The position numbers and the translations under genes are program-made. A stretch of DNA of 64,000 nt. Source: Mikania micrantha. Lineage: Eukaryota > Streptophyta > Magnoliopsida > Asterales > Asteraceae. The stretch lies in NCBI GenBank assembly GCA_009363875.1, contig CM018694.1, forward strand, positions 30,451,415 to 30,515,414, given 5' to 3'. How positions within the stretch are numbered: the first letter of the stretch is position 1; each line of letters opens with the position of its first letter. Below, one piece after another: positions 8,837 to 20,084 of the stretch. A model generated the notes under the pieces. It was not told the origin of the DNA and searched no databases. It worked only from the letters and a program-made list of their open reading frames with translations.

Positions 8837-10583
8837 ATAATGGTAACCCCACCATTAACTACTTCATTCATGAAATTCATAGTAATAGAGATACATGTCC
8901 TACTGAGACAGAATTTGTAACTTGTTGTTGATAACTTGATCATAGGTCTATCTTAGAAAAATACTGAATACTAAGTTGATGATAACTTGATCATAGGTCT
9001 CTCTTAGAAAAATACTAAGCTCCTTGTAATTGATCAAATAGATCATCTATTCCGGTAATGGATACCGATTCTTGATGGTCAGTTTGTTAAACTCTCTGTA
9101 ATTGATACACATCCTAAAAAATCCATCCTTCTTCTTTTCAAATTAAACCGGAGCTCCCAGGGTGAGAAGCTCGGTCAGATAAATTCTTTATCCAATAACT
9201 CCTACAATTGGTTTGATAACTCCTGCATCTCAGATGGTGCTACTCTATAGGGAGACTTGCTACAAAAGTCACGCCAGGAGCCAAATCGATACAGAACTCT
9301 ACTAGACGTGCTGGTGGAAGTCCCGGTAAGTCATCGAGAAAGACATGCACATACTCTTTAACAACTGTCATGTATTGAATCTTGATTTCCTTCTTGTCCT
9401 TCTCTACCACATGAGCATGGAAGGCTACACACGGTTTCCTCAGGCACTTGCATATTTTCATACATGAAAAAATCCTGACACCAATTTTTGCTTGATCTCC
9501 TCGAACCTCTAGCACTTGATCGTTCACCATACGAATACAAATTAGCTTCTCGAAACATATTATTTAACCCTGGTTAAGGGATAACCAATCCATTCCTCTG
9601 ATGTCAAAACTACCCAATTTCATCGTTATAAGATCAATGGTAAAGGATTGTTCGATAAGTATTAATGGGCAGTTTCAATGTATAGTATGCATTGTGATTT
9701 GTTTGCCATAAGCTACCTCTATTGTGTATGGGAAGTCTAAAGGTTCCTCTGTATCATTAATTTTGCATGCAAAATCAGATGAGATAAAACTCTGATCTGC
9801 ACCAGTATCAAAGAAAATAAATAGATAAAAGTCAAGTAAGAGGAACATACCAGTGGCCACGTTGGGGTCCTGACGAGTAGCAGGGGCTCCCAATCCAAAA
9901 GCCCTTCCACTAGGTGATTGAATTCCAGTTGCACCGTCTTCTAGCAGTTCCTTGAGATGTGGCCAGCTTCACCACAATTATAGCATCCCTTTTTGTTGTT
10001 AGGAATGTTAGCATCCCTTTTTGTGGCCATTATCTAATTCTTAATGACCTTATGTTTCTTTCTCTAATGGTGTTCCGGCTTCTTTGTTGGCTCCTCCATA
10101 GCCTTACCGGTTTCTTTCTTTAATATCCCCTTTTGTGTCATCACATACGTCAGTGTAGCAGACAGTGCGATGGCTGACTCAAGTGTAAGGGGATTTGCAG
10201 TCAGTACGTGATTCTAGATACAAGGGGGTTGTCCCTTGCTTTATCGATCAATCACCTTTTCAGATTTGGTTACCAAGTAAGGTACCAAAGCTATCAACTC
10301 ATGAAAACGATTCGTAAAGCTCATACGATCTACACCGATCATCTTATGGTTCCAAAGCTCTTGCTCTATCTTCATCAACTCGTTCTAGGGACATAACCCC
10401 TTTTGTATCGCGTGCTCTGATCTGCGAGTTTCACCAAATCAGAGCTCGCTTGTTGAAAAACGCTATTGCATAATACACCTTGTAGTGCTTGGGACAGATG
10501 TTAATGTCTAAAGTGTTCTCCATCTTCTCAATTCACTAGAAGAAGCCCAAAACACCATTAGTTCCATTAAACCTTTGTGGTTT
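8837..10583 (-). pseudogene. Gyp2 Ty3/gypsy gag-protease-RT remnant (Tekay-like)
   Basis: Read leftward from 10583: Gag core (KRALIW near 10430, a counterpart of KRALTWW in Gyp1); zinc knuckle GCYNCGEAGHISRNC near 9985; protease FDTGADQSF near 9810; linker into pol (VVKEYVHVFLDDLPGLPP near 9330); then the N-terminal RT (FRMCINYRE near 9110, KNRYPLP near 9070). Stops and frame changes are scattered through it, and a stretch of about 60 bp (FSKIDL block) is duplicated at 8930-9010. Unlike Gyp1 there is no stop at the protease-RT junction. It is interrupted on the left by Cop2 and on the right by LTR-A exactly within a Lys-Pro codon pair of gag. The N-terminus of gag reappears at 25393. Confidence 0.88.
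10579..10583. other. Target-site duplication GGTTT, left copy (LTR-A)
   Basis: GGTTT directly precedes TGTGACAAC. The matching GGTTT follows the LTR end at 25393-25397, nearly 15 kb away, and both flanks are the same reverse gag. Confidence 0.85.
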
Positions 10584-11280
10584 TGTGACAACTAGTACCC
10601 GACCGTCCTGCAATCGTACGGTATGTGTACTTTCATCATCATTCTATGTGATTACTATGTGAATAACCAATTTGTGATAACAATTTTCTGAATGCAATTA
10701 CAATTGGAATTACAATAAACAATGTTACCTGTGAAATAACAAATTATCATGAATACAAATGATAAAATAGTTCGGTTGTTATCTGAATCCATAGATAACA
10801 TGGATCAGATAACAAAAAATACGATGTGAAATCAAGAAGAACAAGTGAAACAGTAAGTCAAATTGTGATCGTCGGTGAGAATGTAAAATCCAAAACAAAA
10901 TATGATATTGTTTTCGAATATTAAACTGACAATGTATTTTTGTGGGTGGCGATTCACACAAATATATCTGTGGATTTGATTTTTTGAATGATATCTGTGT
11001 AGAAAACCAAATCAGAAAGTAACGCCATCGTCTTGTTCGTTCGGGTGACGATTCATACGAATACGAGCGAAGGTGATACGATCTGAAGAAACTGTTTAAA
11101 TAAATGTTTTTGAAACTCTAAAATTAATAAAAATGAATTTAAAATATTTATTATGAATCATAACCTAAAGAGATTTCAAGTAAAACCATTTTACAAAAAA
11201 GCGTATTTTAAAAGATACGTTCCGAAAGCGATACGTAAACACGAAATCGAGCGAACTGAACACACCTGAAATGACCTGGG

Positions 11281-11290
11281 GTATATAAAC
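11281..11290 (+). promoter_or_regulatory. TATA box of LTR-A
   Basis: GTATATAAAC is followed about 30-50 bp later by a CT/CA-rich stretch typical of plant transcription starts. Confidence 0.7.
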
Positions 11291-11659
11291 TCTTAATTTC
11301 ATCTTCCTCCACATTTACCACACACAACAACCTCTCACTCTCTCTACAATCCTAGAACTTTCTCTCTCTACCCTCACTCTAGAATTCAAACACCAAATTC
11401 ACTCATTTCTTAGCCAAATCAAGAATTCTTGCTAGCAAAACGATCATTAGAACATCAACAACAAGAAAGTACAACAGATCGGGGCTCAAAATAACTAGAA
11501 CCGAGGTTAAAATCAAGTGAAAGTTGCGGTTGTTTTAGGGTTTTCTCAAACCCGGAACCTTCAAATTTTACAACCGGTTAAGAAGCTCAAATTTGAGATG
11601 AATGAACTTAAAAACAATCATGGAAACCTTGGATCATGTTAGAATAAATTTTGGATGGG

Positions 11660-11975
11660 TGAACATGAGATGGCCGAAAATATAGTATCAACGCAAGAAC
11701 ACTTGCATAACATAGTATCGATGGTGCTGGGTTGAAGCAACCTTCATTCATCGATATTCCCAAGTTCGATGGTCCCAGAAATGCTGAGCAATCGTCGATA
11801 CCACTAAGTTCAGTGAAGTCCAAGTAGAATGGCATAAGGGTCTTTCTATATTGATAATCTCGATGACCATAGTATCGATTCCATGATCCGGTCGAACTTG
11901 TTAGTATCAACGGGAGCCAATTCAGAAAAACCTAAGTATGGTGTCGATACTCTTACTATTGACACTACACTCAGC
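11660..11975 (+). repeat. ATCGATA/TATCGA word cluster in LTR-A, left half
   Basis: More than ten (T)ATCGAT(A) or close variants (GTATCGAT, TCGATACC) occur irregularly in about 300 bp downstream of the first donor-like site. The cluster resumes at 22895-23175 beyond the nested insertions. Confidence 0.82.
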
Positions 11976-11984
11976 AGATCAAAT

Positions 11985-12651
11985 TGTTGATACTATTGGA
12001 AAATAAGGACTGATGAGCAAAACAACTGAAGCCAGACAATTGAATGAACCGCGGAATGACAAGCCGCGGATGCTACTCTTTCGATTGAAGAACTGCTTCA
12101 GCATCGGAAGGTCAACAGCGGTAGATTCACCATAAAGAATTGCCGCTGAACTTATCTACCTCAGAAGACACTAGCTGATCATGACATCTTCAGAAGACAA
12201 TCTCCCATTCCGAAATAACTGATTGTTTAATCAGCTTCCGATGATCATCTTCCAAAAGAATAACCATTGAACCTCAACAAAACTACTTCAACCTCGGAAG
12301 ACCTGAAGACTCCTGAAGACTCTTGTTTCTGTTGTTGTTTACTTTGTATTTGTACTAGTCTGTTGATTCAGTGTATGTAATAGTGTCAGCTATTTGTCTT
12401 ATTATTTCGTCTTGTATCTCAGAATGTTTGGGTATTTAAGTCCCAACATTCTCTAAGTAAAATGAATTACTTCCCCCAGAATTCCTTGTGCTTTCTTTCT
12501 GTTCTCTTCTCTCTTTCTAAGCAAGAAAACTAAACAACAAAAATTAACTTGTGCAAAAATTTAGAGGGAGCTAAAACCAAAGCTTTGACTAAGAGTCTAA
12601 AGTCTTGTTCCTGATAAAACAGCTACTCCTCGTGGTTTTTGTAGTTCAACA
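11985..12651 (+). repeat. Cop4 5' LTR (667 bp)
   Basis: It starts TGTTGATAC and ends TTCAACA, with TGTTGA/TCAACA inverted ends. A TATA-like GGTATTTAAG lies near 12430. Words of the type CATCGGAAG, CCTCGGAAG and CTTCCGATG are repeated in U3 (12100-12310). CAAAT (11980-11984) is the left target flank, but no right copy was found. Confidence 0.85.
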
Positions 12652-12652
12652 A

Positions 12653-12666
12653 TTGGTATCAGAGCC
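12653..12666 (+). other. Cop4 primer-binding site
   Basis: TTGGTATCAGAGCC lies one base after the LTR end and is complementary to initiator-Met tRNA. Confidence 0.92.
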
Positions 12667-12883
12667 TTGTCCTTAGTTTTGGTTTAACCATCAAGACTAA
12701 AACTCAAAGCTCTCAGTGATATCTTGTTGTTTAGTTTTCTGTGTTCTGTTTCTTCTGTCTTTCTATTTTCTCTAAATCTGCAGGAGTTTGGTTTTTGAAC
12801 TAAACTGTGTTCAAAAAATCATTCTAACAAAACACTTTGAGAACTCCTCACTTATTGATTTGCTCATAACTGTTTGTGAACCC

Positions 12884-13552
12884 ATGGCAGAAAAATTCAC
12901 CATAGATCCCCATAACACCGGTTTTGCCACAAAGCCACCAATCTTGGTTAGGCACCAATATAACATTTGGCAGAGACGGATGTTACATTTCCTGTCCAAT
13001 AATCATACAGGATGTTGGAAGTCTGTCATGTTCGGACCACATAAACCAATGGTCCTGGACACGGAGACTGGAGACCATGTCCCGAAGGATTCTCGGAATT
13101 ACACCGAAGAAGACTACCAGAAGTTAGAGCTTGATGCAAAGGCACATTCTCAATTGGTTATGGCCCTTCCTAATGAAATATACTCTGGTCTTCTTCACCA
13201 CGAGTCTGCTAAAGACTTGTGGGATGCTCTAAAAGAGCAATTCGGTGGTACCGAAGATGTTGTGGCTAATACCAGGGAGATATTAGCTCAACAATACGAG
13301 ACATTCTCCCAACTAAATAATGAGTCACTGACTCAGCAGTGTGAACGGTTCACTTCTCTCTTAAGTGAATTAAAACTAGCTGGTCAAGTGAACCCCCCTG
13401 TCTCTGTTCTAAATTGCTTCTTGAGATCTCTTCCTGAAAAATGGGAAACTTATTCCATTGTCATGAGATCGTCTCCAGACTTTGGCAAACTCTCACTTAC
13501 CCAACTCCATGGTAAGTTGCTCACCTTTGAGCGAGAGATTGACCAGAAGTGA
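12884..13552 (+). CDS. gag: Cop4 copia Gag, N-terminal part (premature stop)
   Basis: The start is ATG 12884 (MAEKFTIDP); the open frame upstream has no ATG in context. This is a typical copia Gag/UBN2 fold: NIWQRRMLHFL (near residue 25), YTEEDYQKLELDAKAHS, LWDALKEQFGG (near residue 120), and RFTSLLSELKLAG...LPEKWETYSIVM. It polymerises into the cytoplasmic particle. A TGA at 13550 ends it at about 222 residues, but the same frame goes on coding beyond (next entry), so the stop is a mutation. Confidence 0.85.
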   Translation: MAEKFTIDPHNTGFATKPPILVRHQYNIWQRRMLHFLSNNHTGCWKSVMFGPHKPMVLDTETGDHVPKDSRNYTEEDYQKLELDAKAHSQLVMALPNEIYSGLLHHESAKDLWDALKEQFGGTEDVVANTREILAQQYETFSQLNNESLTQQCERFTSLLSELKLAGQVNPPVSVLNCFLRSLPEKWETYSIVMRSSPDFGKLSLTQLHGKLLTFEREIDQK

Positions 13553-15445
13553 AAGCTAATAAAATCTGGTAAATCAACTGAAGAGTACGTTCAAAGGAAC
13601 ACAACTCTTCTCAGTCATAACTCTGAGACAAATGATCAGGGTTATGATGAATACATTGACATAACTACTGGCATCACTTCTTCTTCTTCTTCTTGTGATG
13701 ACCACTCTCCTATTTCTGATCATCTGTGCTTTATCAAGGATGATCTCTATCAAGTTCCAAGTGATGACTTGGAAGAGATAGACATTCTTCACCAATTGGC
13801 CCTCTTGAGCATAAGAACGAATAAGTTTTACAAGAGGACCGGAAAAAAATTTCCTGGTATTCATGGGAAAACCAAGTTTGGCCTAAATAAGGCTTAGGTC
13901 CAATGCTATAGATGTCATGGCACTGGACACTTTACCAGGGAATGAAAAAATGCTCCCAACTCTACTTCTTCATCGTATGTGACTTTCCCGAAGTCACAAT
14001 CACATACTTCTTCGGCACCTTTTTCTTCTTCTTCTTCTTCTTCTTCCTCATCTTTCAGAAGGCACAACAATCTCAGGAGTCAGCACACATTGTACAGACC
14101 CCTCCTCTTACCAATGTACAATTTATACAAGCTGCCAATGGTAGCATGTATCAACTCACTCCTGCCCCTCTTCAAATTGTTGCACCATCCCCTTCACAAA
14201 TAAATGTACCAGGCCCTGCTGTCCAGTCCCCTTCTTCTAGTCAACCAGCTCTTTTCACCCAAGAGTACGTAGACCAGAGCAACCTACCTGAAGACGTAGG
14301 CTATGCCATAATCACCTCTGAACCAATAGATTTTGCTCTCATGGCTGTTGGTAATGATTCTACTCCTTCTGAACAACCTGTAGCAGAAACTCTTGATGCG
14401 CATGTATCTTCTTCTACTCTAGAAACACTATGTACCGACGCGTGCATAGAGGCTTTTTAAAAAATAAAGAAAGCCAACATGTTGCTTCAACAACAAAATC
14501 AGGAGTTGGAGCAACTGCTAGATAATAAAAATTCTGAAGTAGAAAAATTAATAAAAAATAAAGATAGTCAAATCTCTGTCCTAAAGACTGAAAAATCCAA
14601 CCTACAAGCTCTATTTGATTTGCAAAATGAAAAATATGCAGCCTGTAGAGATGAACTGTCTCAGACCAAAGTCAGCTGTGACAAGTGGGTTGAATCCTGC
14701 AAAGGATTCAAAATGCTTCTAGGTAGGCAAGTTCACAGCAAGGCCAAATTTGGAATCAGGTATAATCACACTAGTCCTCCAAAGGACTATACCCCGATTG
14801 ACAATGAAATAAATGAGACTGATTCTGAACCCATCACCCCTACCTTTCTTCCGGATGAAATTCCAGCCACAAAAATCACACCTCCAAGAGTGTACCAACC
14901 TAGACAGTTTCCTACGTTTGTTTATCCCACTGATCACAATAATTCTTCTGAACAAACTGAGTTTGCTCCAACCATGAGCTCTACTCGAAGTTCGGAAGGT
15001 ACAATTCTTCTTGAAACCTCTGATAATCATGTTGCCCACCTTGACAAAGGAAAGAGGCCCATGGTTGACATCAGATTCCCTCCTTCTCATCCTCATCCAC
15101 CTTATCCAATAATGAAGGCAAATAAGCCTTTCATCCCCAACTATTCCTCTTTATCTCCTGCTTGTCTAAAGTGTTTCAAGTACAATCACACTATTGAAAA
15201 CTGTTAGACAAAAACTCCTTTGGAGAAAGCTAGAGATAAACTGAATGCTTAAAGATTGAAAGCTGAACATGCTTCTTCATCTAAAGGGAATCTCCCTAAT
15301 AAGATGAAGAAATCAAAGAAGGCTAATAGATCTTCAGCTAACAGTTCAATAAGATCTAACTCCCATCCATCTCTTCGCTTTTCTTCACCTCTATCTACTT
15401 CTCCTGGACCATCCATTCTTGGAACACCACCTTCTTATCCCATGG
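13553..15445 (+). pseudogene. Cop4 Gag C-terminal region, broken: two CCHC knuckles and a coiled coil
   Basis: The frame of Gag continues past the stop to a first zinc knuckle CYRCHGTGHFTRE (near 13905), whose last Cys codon is now TGA. In a (TTC)n microsatellite at about 14020-14050 the sense switches frame. It then carries a Pro/Ser/Gln-rich linker, a coiled coil (LLQQQNQELEQLL..., 14480-14720) and a second knuckle CLKCFKYNHTIENC (near 15160), with stops at 14458, 15205 and 15250. It is cut at 15446 by LTR-E, and no protease or RT of this copy is present. Confidence 0.75.
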
Positions 15446-16790
15446 TGTAACATCACTGTACTTCCGGTCGTCCGTACATCCGTACGATTGTACTGTTACG
15501 ATCTGAGATTTTATTATTAATGATGAATTATTATTTAATGATTATCACTGTTACTGGTATATATGCTTAGAACATATTATTATAAGCGTAAACCCTGGAA
15601 AGTTTAGTTGTAACTCAACTAAACAGAACCAGAGAGTTTATCGCAGTTGTATTGTTGATGATTATGGAGTTGGGTTGGAATGGAAATGAACAGGGAGTTT
15701 GTTATGGTCTGGTTGCTAAACGTAGTCAAGGACACATGGTCATGGTTTATCGAAATAGCGGTGGGACGGTGTAGGGGAGGTTGCGATCTACCTCTGCATA
15801 TGCCATATACATATGCATATTTCGGTCTATCATGGATGTGTCAGTGACTAGGGTTTAGTGGGTTTTGGTTTGGGAATGTATAATATTAAAAGGAATAAAG
15901 AATGGAAGTCTTAATAAGAACAATTACGCGATGGTGAGGTTACGAACATTATTTAAACAGGAATATTAATTCGGAAATATTAATTTAATAATGTATTCGC
16001 GGGTGAAGATTCACACGAATATAATTATTAAAAGTAATATTTCAAAACGATATTCCATAAATCGTAAATCGAATCGAAATACGGTACGAGCGTTGGATTC
16101 GCAAAGGTGACGATCTTTACGAATACGTACGTAAGTATGGCGTTTTGACGAGATAATTAAATAATATTTATTGATAATAAAATAAGAATGATAAATTAAA
16201 AACGTTTATTAGATATCACAACCTAAAACAAATCCGAATGAATTATTTTGTTTAAACAATAAATTTAACGAAAATAAACGGAAGTGTTTTTATTCAAACG
16301 ATTTTGTTTAAAAACATTTTATTTAAAACGAAATTTATTTATTGAAATGTTTTATGTTCGAAAAGTGTTACGTTAAAACCGAGCATTTATTATATTTTAT
16401 CGCGATAAAAACGAGACCGGGCACGTGGTGACGACACGCGATATAAGGAAGAGTTTCTTCCTCTTCCTTCTCATTTCCCCAACACTCACTCTCTCTCTAC
16501 TTCTTCATTTTCGTCACCCTCACAACCTCCAACTTCTCTCTAGCTTTTGAGCTCGTTCTTTGGCAGATTAGCGTGATTCTTGGCCCTAAATGACCACAAT
16601 ATCAAGAGGAACAAGAAAGTACAAGAAGATCTCGCGTTTGATCCATATTTAGAGGTAAATCTGAGTTTTTGGGTTTGGTTTTGTTATTGGGTCGTGAGTA
16701 TTGAAATTGTTGTAGATATAACTGGATAAATCTCTTGTAAAACTCTTAAACGAGGTTATAGAACCATATGGAAGCCATGTATGGTCGTGA
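15446..16790 (+). repeat. LTR-E, 5' fragment of a gypsy LTR (same family as LTR-B)
   Basis: It starts TGTAACATCACTGTACTTCC and aligns by eye with LTR-B (53301) through U3, including the palindromic TATGCC(A)TATAC block near 15799 and the GTGACGATC...ACGAATACGTACG block near 16110. It continues through a TATA-like CGCGATATAAGG at 16438, CT-rich leader and donor-like AGAG|GTAAAT at 16655. Left flank CATGG. Homology with LTR-B stops near 16790, where reverse gag begins: a truncation by rearrangement, not a clean insertion. Confidence 0.8.
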
Positions 16791-17485
16791 ATCGCGGTAT
16801 CGGTCAGTTCATGAGCTAAGTATACGGCTTGTCGTAAGGTGGTGGGGTCAGCGGATAGTACCATATCCCGAACCTGCGGTGTCAATCCCTCAATGTATCT
16901 TTCGAGGTGTTCGTAGGCTGGGGTCACCATTTCTGGGCACATGTGTGCCAACTCATAAGATCGAGTAGTGTATGCTTCGATCTCAGAACCAATCATCCTA
17001 TGGTCTCGAAATTCCATTTCCGATTTATGAACTTTGTCGTGAGGGAAATATTTGTGGTTCATCATTCTTTTGTATTCCTCCCAAGGTATAGCCTCAGATG
17101 TTTCTCGTCCTATGGTTTGAACATTTGTGTCCCACCAAGTGAGCGCTGCTCCCTCTAAGGTTCCTGTTGCGTACTTCACGCGGTCATTAACCCTACAATT
17201 GCTCATGATGAAAGTTGTTTCCATTTTCTCAATCCATCGGAGGAGGCCGGCAGCACCCTCCGTACCATCGAAAGAAGGCGGTTTGCAATCTAAGAATGTT
17301 TTGAATGTGCAGTAGGGTGGATTAGGGTTTGTTCCTTGAGTTAGTTGATTCTGGTTACGTGCAGCTTCACGTGCAGCGATTTCCTCCTCAATTCGTTTGC
17401 TGATTAGGGCGTTCAGTTTCGTTGCAGTGAGGTTAATGTTTCCACGCCCTCCCACGTTCTTGCATTCTCCGCGTCTTCCAGCCAT
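16790..17485 (-). pseudogene. gag: Gyp3 Ty3/gypsy Gag, N-terminal ~230 residues
   Basis: The chosen start is the ATG at 17485 (MAGRRGEC); another ATG lies three codons upstream. The Tekay-type retrotransposon Gag core is intact: CKPPSFDGTEGAAGLLRWIEK (17290-17230), KYATGTLEGAALTWW (17180-17140), IPWEEYKRMMNHKYFP, and MVTPAYEHLERYIEGLTPQ. The frame has no stop over this span, but it is abruptly joined to LTR-E near 16790, before the zinc knuckle. Residues encoded left of there come from LTR-E sequence. The particle protein would therefore lack its nucleocapsid part. Confidence 0.85.
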
Positions 17486-17494
17486 GATCTTCAT

Positions 17495-19204
17495 AGCGGA
17501 AATAAGTGTTAGTGAAGATATAATGGCTAATCATAGCACGTGATTGTTATGAGAAGAAAGCATGTCATTGAGTGGCATAGACAAAATTTTCAATAACTGA
17601 TATTAGTCTTGATATATAATAAGTTGTACTGGTTACAATTCATTTAATACCCAAGACACTAAGACTCCAAAATTTTCAAGTACAGAGTCACAACCCGTTT
17701 CTACCAGGTCTATGCTAAGTTTATCGGAGGCGTTATCGATAGTGGAATCAGAATCAGCATCCGCCGCTGGTTCCTTCTCCCCAGTGTCAAGTCCTTCTGG
17801 AACTGGATCGGCGACCTTGCTTTTCCAGCTCTTCGATTGTAGCCTTAGAGATGGCAACCTGGTCTTCGGCCTCCTGGAATGGTGAAATCAACTGGGTTAT
17901 ATTCTGGTCCATCTTATTGATTATGCTACAAAGCTCCGTATGCCGGGTACTTGTATATCTTAGTTCCTCTGTAAGACACTCGATTCGGTCGTTTGCCCAA
18001 GTTAGGTCCCGAGTCAATCCGACTCAAGATACCGCCTCTCATACTCGTGCGGATCTAGTATGGGTGATGCATTTTCGGGTGACTCTTCATCGAAGAATTT
18101 GTTGCTTCATGTGAGGTGTAAAGTCGCAACATGAGGTTTTCATGGATACGTGGTAATCCGGACTGTAGCTGGAAATTTGATGAACATTATGTTGAAGTCT
18201 TGGTACGTTGCTTGAGTTCCGTTGCAACCATCAGGATAAGCGAATATCAATGTATGTGTTTTCAAAAATAGGCTCATAATAGAATTTGCCAGAATTCATG
18301 CGTACCTGTAAATTCACGATTATGTTGCGCACCATGATTGTCAATTTACCTTACATAAGAATTCTAGTTCCTCCTGCTTAGAGCTATTAGGTTTTACTGG
18401 ATTCAGAGTTTATTCATGTCATCGAGATTCAAACATGAGTCATATGAGGTATGGTTAAATAGTCTATCGAACTAATACTTGGGCTAGTCACGCGAATCGT
18501 ATGGTATTATAGAATCTTGCGTAGATCCCATAAGGATAGCTACGTGGCTTGAGTGTGTTTTTCGCAGGTCATTTGGTGTTGAGTCACTGATTATGTGAGT
18601 ATTAGTATTGCTGCTTCTGAATGACCACCTAGCACCCGTGATGAAATCCCTCCGCATGGTCACTCTAGTTTTTCTTAACTCGAGCGACCATGTTCGTTCG
18701 GTGATATTCTATGAGTGACAAGGAGTTGAGTTCGGTACCTCTTCATATGGTCCTTGTAAGCAGTATGTGTAGCAGTACCAAAGGATTACAAGGATTTTGT
18801 GGAGCCACAGGGCCTATTTCATCCCTGGACTTGTTGTAGTTTCATCCCTGATCAGCTTTTGTCGTCGCCTCTTCGATTTGGGCACCGGTGATATAGCGTA
18901 TGTGTACCGGCTGCTCCTCCTGCGATGGCTCAGACGTGCTGTCTTCGGGTGATAGTTGGTGCTTGGTCTGGTGACTCAACTGCTACCGGTAGTATTGATA
19001 TTGACGGTGTAGGAACAATCTGTTCCTTCTCGTCGTATGCGAGCATAGACGGTGATGACAGTGACGCCACATCTAAATGTGTGAATTGTGTATATGTACG
19101 ATAATGTATGCAAGTAGAACTAATACTAAGCACTACGCGTTGTGTGGAGACTAGTGGTTATAGACTAAGTTCACTAAATGCAAACCTAATTCGCAATAAC
19201 CGGA
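17495..19204 (-). pseudogene. Gyp3 long leader with a decayed upstream reading frame between PBS and gag
   Basis: 1.7 kb separate the primer-binding site from gag, against ~160 bp in Gyp1. Minus-strand pieces look protein-like: a Pro/Ser/Thr-rich stretch (18930-19133), an acidic-to-charged stretch (DEESPENASPILDP, 18100-18040), a coiled coil (RIECLTEELRYTS...ATIEELEKQ, 18017-17800) and an acidic C-terminus ending at 17633. They are separated by stops and frame changes. An ORF upstream of gag is known in Ogre/Tat-type gypsy elements, but this Gag is Tekay-like. I cannot name the product. Confidence 0.45.
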
Positions 19205-19218
19205 GGCTCTGATACCAA
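19205..19218 (-). other. Gyp3 primer-binding site
   Basis: The minus strand reads TTGGTATCAGAGCC, two bases inside the LTR end. Confidence 0.9.
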
Positions 19219-19599
19219 TCTGTCGCACCCCGAGAAATCCCGTCCCGAACGGGGCGCGAGAAAGACCAGTCAGGATCGCAGTCTCCGGTCACACAATGTT
19301 GCGAGACCTACATGTCTAGTTTCATACGTAAATCCAATAACTTGGATAAAACAGTTTAGTAGAATCAGAGTTGCGGGAGTAAAAATTTTAAGTTATCAAA
19401 ACATCATTATAATTATAAGTTGCGGAAGCATAAGTTTAACAATATTTAAAACTTAAAGAGTAGTAGTGTAGAAGATGTTTAAGTATTTAACATTACATAA
19501 CAAAACAAATGTCAATCGTTATCAAATTGCCTATGACACTAAAGCTGATGCATGGGACTCCATCCTAGCATCCTATCCTTGTGTGCGTGCCTTAGTTAC

Positions 19600-20084
19600 C
19601 TGAGAAAACATGCGAGTAAAAAGGGTCAACACAAAGGTTGGTGAGAGCACAGTTTTGTATCAGCAGTAAACATCAAAATGTTTAAAGTAAATGTTTTGCA
19701 GTTTTATATATCATATTCGGTTCGCAACCGAAGCTAACATGCTGCCTCCCGCCATGTCCATCCAACTAGACAATGGCAATGTTTATTGGTCAATTGTGCA
19801 CTGTTCCAACCTCCAGTCGGGGTGGCCATACGGCGCTCAACAGTGGGGCTTGTCAGGCCCAAATAGTACTATTCAGAATTACCACGCTGAGCGCAACGCG
19901 CTATTAACGGTTCGAGGTGTGTTTAACGAGGACTTATCAGTTTGTGGATGAATGCCACACATATGCATATATGATATTAGCATGTACAAAAATAACCAAA
20001 AGTGTGTAAGTTGTTCAAAAACAGTTGTATGCAATGTTTTCTCCCCCAAAGGTAGAAAATAGGAAAAAGGGGACGTGAACTCAC
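19600..20084 (-). other. Putative intron inside LTR-F (485 bp)
   Basis: Minus strand: ATCAG|GTGAGTTCACGTCCCC at 20084 and CTCACCAACC...TGTTGAC...GTTTTCTCAG|GTAA ending at 19600. Both blocks recur in all other large gypsy LTRs of this window at comparable positions. Confidence 0.6.

Larger units (their letters stand above)
10584..11984 (+). repeat. LTR-A, left part (U3, promoter, first leader exon)
   Basis: It starts TGTGACAAC. U3 has paired GTG(A/G)CGATTC...ACGAAT blocks (about 10950 and 11045), found also in Gyp1 and LTR-L. GGTATATAAAC at 11280-11290 is the best TATA box in the window. It is followed by CT-rich initiator-like sequence (11325-11395) and a donor-like CCGAG|GTTAAA at 11506. 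An ATCGATA word cluster follows. It is broken at 11985 by Cop4, and the right part is at 22818-25392. The two parts sum to about 3976 bp, close to the 3985-bp LTR of Gyp1. Confidence 0.82.

Noticed and set aside
12788..12883. N-terminal extension of Cop4 Gag
   Set aside because: No ATG in the extension; ATG 12884 starts the conserved Gag sequence.
19691..19951. 86-codon ORF with a plausible composition
   Set aside because: It lies inside LTR-F on the opposite strand, in a region whose other family member (LTR-H) has no frame.
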